Under the pieces are notes generated by a model. The model worked only from the letters and a program-made list of their open reading frames with translations, made no database searches and was not told where the DNA came from. From Corynebacterium matruchotii (GTDB lineage: Bacteria > Actinomycetota > Actinomycetes > Mycobacteriales > Mycobacteriaceae), in the NCBI RefSeq assembly GCF_011612265.2, contig NZ_CP050134.2, positions 744,001 to 808,000 on the forward strand: DNA of 64,000 nt. Reading direction: 5' to 3'. Of this stretch, positions 17,939 to 27,305 are shown one piece after another (positions within the stretch are counted from its first letter, which is position 1; every line of letters starts with the position of its first letter). Position numbers and translations under genes: made by a program.

Positions 17939-18382
17939 ATGTATGACAACAGTGATACCAGCAAGTTTACTGCAATTAAGCAGTTGCCACAGAACGGCCG
18001 CGAACGCTTGGTGTACGAATCCGAGCAGCGAATCATCAATTGGCTCAATAGCAATGTCGCTAAATCTGTGCAACGGATCGGTCGGATTGACGACCTGGAT
18101 GCGCCCGCACCTAGCACCCTCCCCGACATTGTTGTGGACGATCGAACCGCGGTGATTAAGACCGTTCATTCGAAAGAATCCATAGTCAAACGGGCCGCGT
18201 GGGCGGTGCTGCAATCCCGCATGATGATCTTCGACGCCCGGGGCGCCGACGGCCGTAACCTAGTGGGCGAGAAAGACATAGAGGCGGGCATGCGTCAGGC
18301 CGTGCAGGACTACGGTATGAACATCGACCTCATCATCGTGTTTAATAACGATGCGACCCTGTTTTGGGAGGCGGAATCATGA
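17939..18382 (+). CDS. Hypothetical 147-aa protein
   Basis: No family recognised. It starts MYDNSDTSKFTAIKQLPQNG. The second half, with IVVDDRTAVIKTVHSKESIVKRAAWAVLQSRMMIFDAR and IDLIIVFNNDATLFWEAES, looks like an alpha/beta domain. ATG at 17939 follows TAGGCT (17925-17930) by 8 nt without a strong Shine-Dalgarno, suggesting leaderless translation. It overlaps the next gene by 4 nt (ATGA), so the two are translationally coupled and probably act together. As I recall, the M. tuberculosis block has no counterpart between cobD and SURF1. Confidence 0.6.
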   Translation: MYDNSDTSKFTAIKQLPQNGRERLVYESEQRIINWLNSNVAKSVQRIGRIDDLDAPAPSTLPDIVVDDRTAVIKTVHSKESIVKRAAWAVLQSRMMIFDARGADGRNLVGEKDIEAGMRQAVQDYGMNIDLIIVFNNDATLFWEAES

Positions 18383-18720
18383 GTGTGCGACCCTTCATCG
18401 AGGTGGTTTCCGGGCCGGCTAGAGCCTCGGTGGCGACCGAAACCATCGCTGGCATCCTGGGGGTGGCCAAGCAAACCAACGGCCAGGCCGACTGGCTGCC
18501 GTTCGCCGGCGACCAGCGGCTCTATATCGTGCCGACGGTGGATGACACGGTGGCCGGCTACCAAATCCACTCGCTTGACGACCCCAGCATCCACGGCCTC
18601 TACGACCTGTTCACCACTTTGTGTGACCAGACCGACTGGCATGTGCGGCTCGACTGGGACGAGCTGGAATACCTCGACAAAAGCTTCCCCTACCGGTCGC
18701 TGGATTCTGCCGAGGCATAG
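18379..18720 (+). CDS. Hypothetical 113-aa protein coupled to the previous gene
   Basis: No family recognised. It is a small acidic alpha/beta-looking protein (MSVRPFIEVVSGPARASVAT at the start, LCDQTDWHVRLDWDELEYLD near the end). Its ATG overlaps the upstream TGA as ATGA, and GGAGGCGGA lies 5 nt before it, so the start is well supported. It converges on the SURF1 gene with 15 bp between stops. Confidence 0.6.
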   Translation: MSVRPFIEVVSGPARASVATETIAGILGVAKQTNGQADWLPFAGDQRLYIVPTVDDTVAGYQIHSLDDPSIHGLYDLFTTLCDQTDWHVRLDWDELEYLDKSFPYRSLDSAEA

Positions 18721-18735
18721 CCGGATGCGGCCCGG

Positions 18736-19752
18736 CTAGAACCGTTGATCGTCCCGCTTGGCGAATTTTTCGTAATGGTTGGGGTGCTGATTGCCGTAGC
18801 GTGAGCGCCGCGGCCGCGACCCCTGCGCCGCCGTGCTTGTGCTTTGCGACGCCGCCTCCGTCGGGGCCTGCTGGGCCACTGGTGCCGCTGAGACTATCGG
18901 GGCCGCCGAGTCTGCCTGCGGTTCCGGGTCCGGCTCACGTTCCGGGGTGGCCGCGGCCTGCGCCGCCATCTCGGCCTCTTCCTCCCGCAACCTCCGCCGT
19001 TCCCGGGCCTCCGACCAGAGGAAATACCCAAACCCCAGTGGGGCCATGATGCCGAAGGCAATCCATTGGAAACCGTAGGAAAGATGATTGCCCCGATCCA
19101 GCTTGGGGATGGGAATAAAATGCAGCAACCCCGGCTGGTTATCGGAAAGCTGCACATAGTCCTTGGCTAGCGTTAACCCTTCGATCTGGCCGATCTGCTC
19201 CGTGTTGATGCCATACACCTGCTTCGGATCCACATCGGTGCGGGGTGCGGTTTGGGGCTGTTGCTCATCGACCCGGGCGTGCGCCAGGATCGTCACCTCC
19301 TCGGTTGGTGCCGGCGGGATCGTGGTTTCCTTGTCCGCGGTGGTGGGCTCAAAACCCCGGTTGACCAGGATGATCTCCCCGGAATCCAATTGGAACGGGG
19401 TGAGCGCATGCAGCGCCGGGGTGGATTCCACCGGCCGCAGCCGCAGAATCACCTCCTTCTCGGTGAGATACCGGCCGGTGAGGGTCACCCGCATCCACTC
19501 CTGATCGTCCTTAATCACACCGTCGCTGGTGAAGATATCCGAATAGGGTTTCGGATCCACGTTGAATGCGTCTTCGATGTGATTATTGCGGTTCACGATC
19601 TGTGCGTCCTTGCCCAATTGCCAGGGCGACAAAATGGTGAAAGCCGCGTAGGAGAAACTGATGACCAGCAGGAAGGTAATGACCCAGCCGGGGGTGATAA
19701 AGACACGCCACCCGGTTTGTGCGGTTCGGGTGGTGCGAGAAATGCGTGCCAT
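18736..19752 (-). CDS. SURF1 family cytochrome oxidase assembly protein
   Basis: A 338-aa membrane protein. It has one helix near residues 20-42 with TPGWVITFLLVISFSYAAF, a periplasmic domain with WMRVTLTGRYL, ILRLRPVESTPALHALTPF and EIILVNRGFEP, and a second helix near 228-248 beginning with SYGFQWIAFGIMAPLGFGYF. These are the SURF1 hallmarks. The family helps insert haem a into cytochrome aa3 oxidase. The C-terminal 90 residues are a charged, Ala/Pro/Gln-rich cytoplasmic tail, usual for actinobacterial members. The preceding DNA to 19818 is short and holds the promoter. Confidence 0.9.
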   Translation of the reverse strand: MARISRTTRTAQTGWRVFITPGWVITFLLVISFSYAAFTILSPWQLGKDAQIVNRNNHIEDAFNVDPKPYSDIFTSDGVIKDDQEWMRVTLTGRYLTEKEVILRLRPVESTPALHALTPFQLDSGEIILVNRGFEPTTADKETTIPPAPTEEVTILAHARVDEQQPQTAPRTDVDPKQVYGINTEQIGQIEGLTLAKDYVQLSDNQPGLLHFIPIPKLDRGNHLSYGFQWIAFGIMAPLGFGYFLWSEARERRRLREEEAEMAAQAAATPEREPDPEPQADSAAPIVSAAPVAQQAPTEAASQSTSTAAQGSRPRRSRYGNQHPNHYEKFAKRDDQRF

Positions 19753-19818
19753 GAGTGTTGACCTGAGAGTAAAAATCCGAGAATAAGAATTCGCTGAACT
19801 GTTCTACGCTAGCCGGGG

Positions 19819-20409
19819 TTATTCCAGCTCGTGCCTGATCCAGTCGAGAATGCCGGGAACAGCCGCCTCGATTTGGGTGCGGGCCAGCTCGAAATCGGAG
19901 GCGTAACCATAGTAAGGATCCTCCACATTCAGGTCGCCTGCGGCCACGGATGCCGGGTCGAAGCTGCGCAGCAATCTAATCCGTCCAGGTTCTACCCCTA
20001 TGGTGGTCAACCACTGTACATGGCGGTCATCCATGGCGATAATCAGGTCGGCGGCCGCGTGCGAATCGTCGAACTGGGCGGCCCGGTGGGCGCTCCCATC
20101 GTAGCCGGCCTTCGCCAACTCGGTGAGCGCCCGACGGTCGGCCCCCTGGCCCACATGCCAGCCTCCGGTCCCGCAGGAATCGACGGTGACGCTGTCGGCC
20201 AACCCGGCCGCCGCCACCGCCTGATTGAGGATCACATCCCCCATTGGGGAGCGGCAGATATTACCGGTGCAGATGACCGTGATGTGGAGTTTAGGACTGC
20301 TCGGTGTTGTAGCCCCAGCCGCGCCTTTCGGGAGCTTCTCCGGGTTCGTCGTCGGATTCGTTGGTGAGTGGTCGCGGCTGGAAACTGTGGGGGGACTGGT
20401 TGAAGTCAT
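19819..20409 (-). CDS. Low-molecular-weight protein-tyrosine phosphatase (PtpA-like)
   Basis: A 196-aa protein. The catalytic P-loop CTGNICRS has Cys47 and Arg53, and the general-acid loop is DPYYGYASDFE near residue 165. These define LMW-PTPs. The 40 residues before the domain are Ser/Thr/Pro-rich and unusual. ATG at 20409 has AAAGGA 7 nt upstream, and no later start exists before the P-loop. The gene therefore begins inside the 3' end of the HAD gene, overlapping it by 119 nt in another frame. In M. tuberculosis the neighbours are PtpA (Rv2234) and the HAD-type kinase PtkA (Rv2232), which phosphorylates PtpA. The same pairing is likely here. Confidence 0.9.
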   Translation of the reverse strand: MTSTSPPTVSSRDHSPTNPTTNPEKLPKGAAGATTPSSPKLHITVICTGNICRSPMGDVILNQAVAAAGLADSVTVDSCGTGGWHVGQGADRRALTELAKAGYDGSAHRAAQFDDSHAAADLIIAMDDRHVQWLTTIGVEPGRIRLLRSFDPASVAAGDLNVEDPYYGYASDFELARTQIEAAVPGILDWIRHELE

Positions 20410-21040
20410 GAACAATTCCTTTCAATTCCGTCATGGTGCTAGCCGTGCGACAAGCTGCCTGCCATTCATCTGGACTGCCGTAACCCCAAGAAACCAACAC
20501 GGTTGGTATTCCAAACGGTGTTGCCCCTTCGATGTCATGCATTCGATCGCCAATCATAAGCATATCCGAACCATCGGTGGGGAGATTCATTGAATCAATC
20601 ACATATTGGATGACGTCGGCTTTGGTTGCCCGTGGACCATATTCCTGCGCCCCCGCAATAAAATCGAAATATTGTTCTATTCCGAAGTTTCGCAGCATGG
20701 TCTTAGCGCTCATTTCATTTTTGCTGGTTGCGACGCAGAGGGTGTGCCCATCAGCCTTCCATTCCGCCAGGGTCTCCGGCCATTCGGGATAGAGGCTGGA
20801 ATCTAACCAACCGCTAAGCTCGTAGTGCTCCCGATACATGCCCTTGGCTACGCGGGCTTCGGCGGGGGTTAAGCCGAGCCGGGTAAATGTGTGCTCGATC
20901 GGGGGGCCGGGGATGGTCCGCAGCCAAGCCTCGTCTGGGATGGGGGTACCCAGATCCCGCAGGGTTGCGGTAAAGGATGCGCGGATCCCGGGGTAGGAGT
21001 CAATGAGTGTGCCATCTACGTCGAGAAGTAATGTGGTCAT
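20291..21040 (-). CDS. HAD-superfamily hydrolase, PtkA-like
   Basis: A 249-aa HAD protein. Motif I is LLLDVDGTLIDSY with Asp7 and Asp9, motif II is CVATSKNE, and motif III/IV runs through MLMIGDRMHDIEGATPFG. The helical cap lies between residues 15 and 90. By order it matches Rv2232 (PtkA) of M. tuberculosis, a HAD-fold protein reported as a tyrosine kinase, but it lacks that protein's long disordered N-terminus. A phosphoglycolate-phosphatase-like activity is the alternative. The last 40 codons overlap the phosphatase gene and encode a polar tail rich in Asn, Glu and Pro. Confidence 0.88.
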   Translation of the reverse strand: MTTLLLDVDGTLIDSYPGIRASFTATLRDLGTPIPDEAWLRTIPGPPIEHTFTRLGLTPAEARVAKGMYREHYELSGWLDSSLYPEWPETLAEWKADGHTLCVATSKNEMSAKTMLRNFGIEQYFDFIAGAQEYGPRATKADVIQYVIDSMNLPTDGSDMLMIGDRMHDIEGATPFGIPTVLVSWGYGSPDEWQAACRTASTMTELKGIVHDFNQSPHSFQPRPLTNESDDEPGEAPERRGWGYNTEQS

Positions 21041-21114
21041 GTGCTCAAGTCTGGCATTGATTCACACATTCTGTCACCTTTCCCCTAAAAGTTTCGGTAG
21101 TAAAGTGTTACAAC

Positions 21115-22149
21115 ATGAATGTGCCAGCTTGCCCGCCGTCCCGCATTCACGGCGATATTGCCGCCCGCGGCGCCCGCATCGACTTCTCTGTCAATGTTGC
21201 TACTAGCACGCCTAGCTGGCTTATCGACGCTTTGACCAGCGAAATTGCAAATCTTGCGGCTTATCCCGATGCCGACCGCCTCGCGGCGGCGGAAGAACTC
21301 ATTGCGGAATATCACGGAGTCCCCCCGGACTATGTGATGTTGCTTGCAGGAGCGGCCGAAGGCTTCGTTTTATTGCCCCACCTGCCCACCACCCACCCGA
21401 CTATTATCCACCCGGGGTTCTCCGAACCCGACATTATTTTCACCGACGCCGGCCGGCCCGTGGACCGGGTGATCCTGCCCGAACCCTTCACCGTGCTCCC
21501 GTCGATAAGCGACGATGCGGACCTCGTGGTCATCGGCAACCCCACCAACCCCACCGGCGTGCTATGGGGGACAGACGACCTGCTGGACCTTGATGACGGG
21601 CGGCGGTTCGTCGTGGTCGATGAGGCCTTTATCGACGTGGTGGGGGAGGAGCATTCCGTCATTCCCCAGGTGCCGATTCACCCCCGCCTCATCGTGCTCC
21701 GCAGCCTCACGAAAACGTGGGCGATCGCCGGGCTGCGGGTGGGCTATATGGTGGCCGACCCCGACATCGTGCTCGGACCCCTGCGCCGCTGGCGCCCCCA
21801 CTGGCCGATCGGCACCCTGCAAATCGCCGCCGCCGAGGCAGTCTTCACCCACGGCGTGACCACCCTGCCGGAACATCGCAGCCAGCTGCTAGCCGACCGG
21901 GAGGCGATGCTTCGCCAACTGGCCACCGTCGGCTGGCTGCCCGTGAGCGACTCGCGCGCCCCCTTCGTGCTGGTTCGCCCCGGCGACCTGAGCCCCGACC
22001 AGGCCCGCACCCGCTACCGGAAGCTGATGGCCCACGGCATTGCCCTGCGCCGATGCGACACATTCCCTGGGCTAGGATGGAACTATTTCCGGCTCGCCGT
22101 CCGAAAAAAACCGCAGGTAGATTCCCTCATCACCGCACTTAAGGAGTGA
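21115..22149 (+). CDS. cobC: PLP-dependent aminotransferase, CobC/HisC-like
   Basis: A 344-aa fold-type I PLP enzyme of the threonine-phosphate decarboxylase/histidinol-phosphate aminotransferase group. Seen: IDFSVNVATSTPSWLIDAL at the N-terminus, VVIGNPTNPTGVL, the VVVDEAFIDVV aspartate segment, and the Schiff-base lysine in RSLTKTWAIAGLRVGY. It matches the position of M. tuberculosis cobC (Rv2231c). CobC makes aminopropanol phosphate used by CobD, which lies 4 kb away. It is translated just ahead of the NIF3 gene (3-nt gap). TAAAGT lies 8 nt before the ATG with no Shine-Dalgarno. An amino-acid aminotransferase is an alternative. Confidence 0.82.
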   Translation: MNVPACPPSRIHGDIAARGARIDFSVNVATSTPSWLIDALTSEIANLAAYPDADRLAAAEELIAEYHGVPPDYVMLLAGAAEGFVLLPHLPTTHPTIIHPGFSEPDIIFTDAGRPVDRVILPEPFTVLPSISDDADLVVIGNPTNPTGVLWGTDDLLDLDDGRRFVVVDEAFIDVVGEEHSVIPQVPIHPRLIVLRSLTKTWAIAGLRVGYMVADPDIVLGPLRRWRPHWPIGTLQIAAAEAVFTHGVTTLPEHRSQLLADREAMLRQLATVGWLPVSDSRAPFVLVRPGDLSPDQARTRYRKLMAHGIALRRCDTFPGLGWNYFRLAVRKKPQVDSLITALKE

Positions 22150-22152
22150 CAC

Positions 22153-23286
22153 ATGACCACCGTTGCCGACGCGATCGCCGTTTTGGATCGTGCCTACCCA
22201 CCCCACCTTGCGGAAAGCTGGGACAAGGTTGGTCTCATTTGCGGCGACCCAGCCGACCCCGCCGACACGATCCTCCTGGCCTTGGACTGCACCCAGGAAG
22301 TCGCCGACGCCGCCGTGGCCGCCGGCGCCGACATGCTGGTCGTCCACCACCCGCTGCTGCTGCGCGGCGTGACCAGCGTGGCCGCCAACACCCCCAAGGG
22401 CAAAATCATCCACACGCTCATCCGCAACGGTGTGGCCCTGTTTGCCGCCCACACCAACGCTGACTCCGCCCGGCCTGGCGTCAACGACCAATTGGCCTAC
22501 CTGGTGGGCGTCACCCCGGGGCGGCCCATCAAACCCATCAGGCGGGGCTTGGACAAGTGGGGAGTACAGGTGCCCGTCGACCAGGCCCCAGCATTGAAGT
22601 CGGCCCTGTTCGCCGCCGGAGCGGGAAACATTGGCGAATACTCCGAATGTGCATTCGCCTGGGAGGGGGCCGGGCAGTTTCGGCCGTCGACAAGCGCCCA
22701 GCCCGCAATCGGCAACCGGAACGAATTAACCAAGGTCACAGAGCTGCGGATCGAATTCGTCGCCCCCAGCAGGCTCCGCGAAACCATCATGGGTGCGCTA
22801 CGAACCGCACACCCGTACGAGGAACCTGCCTTCGACGTGGTGGCCACTGAACCCACCCAACCCCTGGAGGAAGCCTACGGACTGGGGCGCATCGGGGACC
22901 TGCCGCACCCCATGCGATTCGCCGACTTTGTGCAGCAGGTCGCCGATGCCCTGCCCGTCACCGAGTGGGGCATTCGTGCCGCCGGCGACCCCGACCAAAT
23001 GGTGCAAACAATCGCCGTCAGCTCCGGGTCTGGCGACAGCTTCCTTGACGCCGTGACCGGCCTGGGCGTGGACGTGTATGTCACCTCTGACCTGCGTCAC
23101 CACCCGGCCGACGAACATCTGCGCGGCAGTGGCCCCCTGCTGATCGACACCGCCCACTGGGCCAGCGAATACCCCTGGACCTCGCAGGCCGCCGACATCT
23201 TGGCTACCGCACTGCCACACAGTAACGTATCAGTGCTACCTATTCGTACCGATCCGTGGACCATTTCGGCCCACCCCACCGACTAA
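22153..23286 (+). CDS. NIF3-like dinuclear metal center protein
   Basis: A 377-aa protein. The N-terminal [19 protein letters not shown], the metal-binding [10 protein letters not shown] and [19 protein letters not shown], and the C-terminal [14 protein letters not shown] and [13 protein letters not shown] give the family's metal ligands. A middle insertion (about residues 130-240) is the PII-like domain of long Nif3 proteins. The family has been called GTP cyclohydrolase I type 2, but that activity is not generally proven. It sits 3 nt after cobC and 16 nt before the zinc-ribbon gene in a conserved actinobacterial row. Confidence 0.92.
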   Translation: MTTVADAIAVLDRAYPPHLAESWDKVGLICGDPADPADTILLALDCTQEVADAAVAAGADMLVVHHPLLLRGVTSVAANTPKGKIIHTLIRNGVALFAAHTNADSARPGVNDQLAYLVGVTPGRPIKPIRRGLDKWGVQVPVDQAPALKSALFAAGAGNIGEYSECAFAWEGAGQFRPSTSAQPAIGNRNELTKVTELRIEFVAPSRLRETIMGALRTAHPYEEPAFDVVATEPTQPLEEAYGLGRIGDLPHPMRFADFVQQVADALPVTEWGIRAAGDPDQMVQTIAVSSGSGDSFLDAVTGLGVDVYVTSDLRHHPADEHLRGSGPLLIDTAHWASEYPWTSQAADILATALPHSNVSVLPIRTDPWTISAHPTD

Positions 23287-23302
23287 ACCCAAGGGGACTC
23301 AT

Positions 23303-24013
23303 ATGAAACTTGATCCGCAGCAGCAAGTACTTCTCCTCGAACTCGCCACCACGCAACGCCTGCACGAATCCAGCGGCAAGGCCCCGGAATCCCCGGAACA
23401 GGCCGAACTCACCAAGGCCACCAATGCGCTGGCCCGGCAACGCTCCGCCACCCATGCCGCCCAACGCGCCGTCGACGACATGGAACGCGAAATCCTCCGC
23501 ATCCAAGCCGACGAGGCACGGCTTCGCAGCCGGATCGCGGACAACAAGAAACAACTCATGGCGGCCACCGACCCAAGCACCCGCAAAGACCTCAACAAGG
23601 ACCTGTACACCACCAAATCCCGCCTCAACGACCTGCTGAGTGAACTGGCCGAGGCCCATAACGAAATCCACGCCCTCCGAAACAACCTCGACCTGGCCAA
23701 CCAACGACTCGCCGACGCCGAACAAGCATTCGACGCCGCCCAGGCTGCGAAAGACGCCGCGCCAGCCGTTCCCACCGCCGCCGACCGGGAACACCGCATG
23801 GCAGAAATCCGCCAGAGCCTACCAGCCGACATCATTGCCGCATACGATGCCCAACGCAACGAAAACTCCGTGGGCGTGGCCGCCTTCAACGGGCGCAGCT
23901 GCGGCGGCTGCTTCATCATCCTGCCCGCCGGCGACATCGCCGCCATCCGCGGTGCCGCCGCCGACGAACTACCCCAATGCCCCGACTGCGGCAGCTACCT
24001 GGTGCGCACCTAA
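23303..24013 (+). CDS. Coiled-coil protein with C4 zinc ribbon (zf-RING_7)
   Basis: A 236-aa protein. Residues about 1-165 are a long heptad-rich coiled coil with charged Gln/Glu/Ala/Arg content. The C-terminus is a C4 zinc ribbon, CGGCFI...CPDCGSY, near residues 195-235, as in PF02591. Function is unknown. Actinobacterial members always seem to stand between NIF3 and RNase HI genes, as here. AAGGGG precedes the ATG by 9 nt. Confidence 0.88.
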   Translation: MKLDPQQQVLLLELATTQRLHESSGKAPESPEQAELTKATNALARQRSATHAAQRAVDDMEREILRIQADEARLRSRIADNKKQLMAATDPSTRKDLNKDLYTTKSRLNDLLSELAEAHNEIHALRNNLDLANQRLADAEQAFDAAQAAKDAAPAVPTAADREHRMAEIRQSLPADIIAAYDAQRNENSVGVAAFNGRSCGGCFIILPAGDIAAIRGAAADELPQCPDCGSYLVRT

Positions 24014-24105
24014 AACATTCGGCCCCACCAGGTAGCATGGTGGAAAGTCGGGGCGCCGACCACATGTGATAATCACGGACAACCAAACAAGGGAGTGAAA
24101 CCTTC

Positions 24106-25311
24106 ATGAAACTCGTCATCGAAGCCGACGGCGGCTCCCGCGGTAACCCCGGCATCGCCGGCTCTGGCACCGTCATTTACGAGGCCGACGGCACCACCGT
24201 CGTGCGGAAACTCGCCTACGTGGTGGGCACCGCCACCAACAATGTTGCCGAATACCATGCGCTCTACAACGGGCTGTGCGTCGCCCAACAACTCGGGGCC
24301 ACCGACATCAGCGTCCGCATGGACTCCAAACTTGTAGTCGAACAAATGTCTGGACGGTGGAAGATCAAACATCCCGACATGCGGGAACTCGCCCTCAAAT
24401 GCCAAAAAATCCTCCGCACTCTGCACTCCGCCGAATTCACTTGGGTGCCCCGCAGACAGAACGCTGCCGCCGACGCCCTCGCTAACCTCGCCATGGATGC
24501 CGGTGCCACCGGCCACCCCATCGGGTTTCTCACCCTCGACAACGACGCCACCGAAGACGTCACCGAAACCGCTGACATCGCTGATATCACCCCCACCATG
24601 GCGACGCCTATGACCGACGCCGCTGGCAGCAAGGCCACCGCCGCTGAAACCCCCGCACCCACCACCTGGAACGGGGCCACCACCAACGCCACCCGCATGC
24701 TCCTGCTCCGCCACGGACAAACCACCATGTCCCGGCGCCGCCAATACTCCGGCCTATCCAACCCGCCGCTGACTGAACTGGGGGAGTGGCAGGCCAGCCG
24801 CGCTGCCCACCGCATCGCCGCCGCCGACGACATTCCCACCGCCATTATCGCATCCCCGCTGGCCCGCTGCCAACAAACCGCCCAAACCGTCGCCGACCTG
24901 CTCAACCTGCCGGTGAACACCGAACCCGGTCTGGTGGAACTCGACTTCGGGCAGTGGGATGGCCTCACCTTTGCCCAGGCCAATGCGGCCGACCCAAAAC
25001 TGCACGCCAGGTGGCTTCTCGACCCCACCCTCCCCGCACCCGGCGGGGAATCCCTCGCCCAGGCCCATGAGCGAGTCACCGCCGCCCGAAAAAGACTCCA
25101 GGAACGCTACCAGGGCTGCACCATTCTCGTGGTCAGCCACGTCACCCCCATCAAATCCATTCTCGGGCAGGCCCTCGACGCCGCCGCCAACATCTACCAC
25201 CGGCTCCACCTCGACCTGGCGTCATTATCCATCGCCGAATTCTATGCCGACGGCCCTACCTGTGTGCGACTCGTCAACGACACCTCCTACCTGAAAGTCC
25301 AATCAACCTAA
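24106..25311 (+). CDS. RNase HI fused to a CobC-type (alpha-ribazole) phosphatase
   Basis: A 401-aa bifunctional protein. Residues 1-135 form RNase HI with its acidic residues in IEADGGSRGNPG, NVAEYHALYNGL, RMDSKLVVEQMSG and NAAADALANLAMD. This part cleaves RNA in RNA-DNA hybrids. After a Thr/Ala-rich linker of about 65 residues comes a histidine-phosphatase domain with LLLRHGQTTMSRRRQYSG, SPLARCQQTAQT, LVELDFGQWDG and VVSHVTPIKSI. The M. tuberculosis counterpart Rv2228c has this same fusion with both activities reported. The phosphatase half could serve cobalamin assembly, fitting the nearby cobC and cobD. GGGAG lies 10 nt before the ATG. Confidence 0.92.
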   Translation: MKLVIEADGGSRGNPGIAGSGTVIYEADGTTVVRKLAYVVGTATNNVAEYHALYNGLCVAQQLGATDISVRMDSKLVVEQMSGRWKIKHPDMRELALKCQKILRTLHSAEFTWVPRRQNAAADALANLAMDAGATGHPIGFLTLDNDATEDVTETADIADITPTMATPMTDAAGSKATAAETPAPTTWNGATTNATRMLLLRHGQTTMSRRRQYSGLSNPPLTELGEWQASRAAHRIAAADDIPTAIIASPLARCQQTAQTVADLLNLPVNTEPGLVELDFGQWDGLTFAQANAADPKLHARWLLDPTLPAPGGESLAQAHERVTAARKRLQERYQGCTILVVSHVTPIKSILGQALDAAANIYHRLHLDLASLSIAEFYADGPTCVRLVNDTSYLKVQST

Positions 25312-25334
25312 CCCCACCTCAGGGCAAATCGTGG

Positions 25335-25340
25335 TAGGCT
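25335..25340 (+). promoter_or_regulatory. -10 box of rnpB
   Basis: TAGGCT followed by AAAT lies 7 bp before the 5' strand of helix P1. It matches the usual corynebacterial -10 consensus. Confidence 0.65.
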
Positions 25341-25346
25341 AAATCC

Positions 25347-25761
<415 letters not shown>

Positions 25762-25774
25762 CCCCACCTTGGGG
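25762..25774 (+). terminator. Small hairpin after rnpB
   Basis: CCCCA-CCT-TGGGG directly follows P1. The stem is short and there is no T-run, so this is a weak terminator call. Confidence 0.35.
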
Positions 25775-25824
25775 TGTGCCAGGCGGGTGTCCCGTCGCCG
25801 TGCAAACTGGCACAATCGGAGACT

Positions 25825-27294
25825 ATGAAACTCTATGCGGCCCACCTCGATTTCACCGCAATCATCGACGAATTCCGGCTCGACCCCGCCTTTCCGCCCG
25901 ATGTGCTTGCCGACGCTGCTACCGCCACCGACCAACATGCCGCCGGCCGCGTCGACGCCACCCACATTCCGCTCGTCACTATCGACCCGCCCGGATCCAT
26001 GGATCTCGACCAAGCCGTGGGCATCACCATGCTTGACGACGAACGCTATCGCGTGCACTACGCCATCGCCGACCCCGCGGCCTTCATCACCCCCGGGGGT
26101 GCCCTCCACGCCGAATCGCTCCGCCGCGGCCAAAGCATCTATCTTCCCGACCAAACCATCCGCCTGCACCCGCCAGCGCTGTCCGAAAACAAGGCCAGTC
26201 TCCTCCCCAACGCCACTCGGCCCGCTATCTTGTGGACCATCGACCTTGACCCCGCCGGCGCCTGGATCGACTACACCATAACCCGGGCCATCGTGCGCTC
26301 TCGGGCCCGCTTCACCTACGAGGAAACCCAGGCCGCCTACGACGCAGGCACTCTCCACCCCGCCATCGCCCACCTGCCCGCGGTGGGGAAACTTCTCCAA
26401 ACCAGCGCTGCCCGCAGAGATGCCATCACCCTGAACTTCCCCAGCCAGGAAGTCCAACAAACCCCCGACGGGCTCTTCGAACTCATCATCGAACCACGGT
26501 TGCCGATGATGGACTATAACTCCGAAATATCCCTCCTCGCCGGCCGGTGCGCCGGCACCACCATGGCCAACGCTGGCATTGGCATACTCCGCACCCTCGC
26601 CGAACCAGAACCCACCGCGGTCAGCCGCTTCTGGGCTGAGGCCGAACACCTTGGTTACACCACCCACCCCGCGTCCCCCGGCGAATTCCTCCGCACCTTG
26701 GACGCCAACACTTCCCGCGGCATGGCCATTATGCGGGAAGCGCAAAAACTTCTCCGTGGCAGCGAATACCTCGAACTGGGAGCCAATCCGCCCAGGTCAC
26801 ACTCGGGGGTCATCACCAATAATGATGGTGTGCGACCGGAATATTATGCCCAGGTCACCGCACCGCTTAGGCGGCTTGCCGACCGTTATGCCACCGAGAT
26901 TGTGTTGAGCCTTGTGGCCGAAACTCCCATACCCGACTGGGTGACATGCGACCTCGAACAGGTGTTTGCCGCCATGACTGCTAGCGGTCGCCTTGCGGCC
27001 ACCGTCGACCACGCCTGTCTCGACTACTGCGAGGCCGAGGTGCTCAAAACCTTTGTGGGGAACCGATTCCCCGCCACTGTCGTGGAGGTCAACCCCAGGC
27101 AGAAGACCGCACGAGTGTTCGTGGACAAACCCCCGGTGTTAGCCGACTGCGACTACGGCGGTGCTTCCGACCTCGCCGAGCCCAGTGCTGAACCTGGCGT
27201 CAAGCCCGGCGCTGAACTTGTTGAGGGCGAACGCTACTGTGTCACCCTCAGCGAAGCCGACCCGGTGCGCCGGGTGGTCCGGTTCTGCATCTAG
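25825..27294 (+). CDS. RNB-domain (RNase II/R family) exoribonuclease
   Basis: A 489-aa protein. The RNB catalytic centre is VTIDPPGSMDLDQAVGITM (about residues 51-70), carrying the Asp cluster that binds two metal ions. YRVHYAIADPAAFITPGG, SIYLPDQTIRLHPPALSENKASL, and the later YNSEISLLAGRCAG and YAQVTAPLRRLADRY complete the domain. It hydrolyses RNA from the 3' end. It is shorter than E. coli RNase II/R and lacks clear cold-shock domains at the N-terminus, as in actinobacterial relatives. ATG at 25825 has CGGAG very close (4 nt), with CACAAT 8 nt before the ATG. Readings starting at 25774 would run into the rnpB hairpin. Confidence 0.9.
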   Translation: MKLYAAHLDFTAIIDEFRLDPAFPPDVLADAATATDQHAAGRVDATHIPLVTIDPPGSMDLDQAVGITMLDDERYRVHYAIADPAAFITPGGALHAESLRRGQSIYLPDQTIRLHPPALSENKASLLPNATRPAILWTIDLDPAGAWIDYTITRAIVRSRARFTYEETQAAYDAGTLHPAIAHLPAVGKLLQTSAARRDAITLNFPSQEVQQTPDGLFELIIEPRLPMMDYNSEISLLAGRCAGTTMANAGIGILRTLAEPEPTAVSRFWAEAEHLGYTTHPASPGEFLRTLDANTSRGMAIMREAQKLLRGSEYLELGANPPRSHSGVITNNDGVRPEYYAQVTAPLRRLADRYATEIVLSLVAETPIPDWVTCDLEQVFAAMTASGRLAATVDHACLDYCEAEVLKTFVGNRFPATVVEVNPRQKTARVFVDKPPVLADCDYGGASDLAEPSAEPGVKPGAELVEGERYCVTLSEADPVRRVVRFCI

Positions 27295-27305
27295 GGCGTT
27301 TGGCG

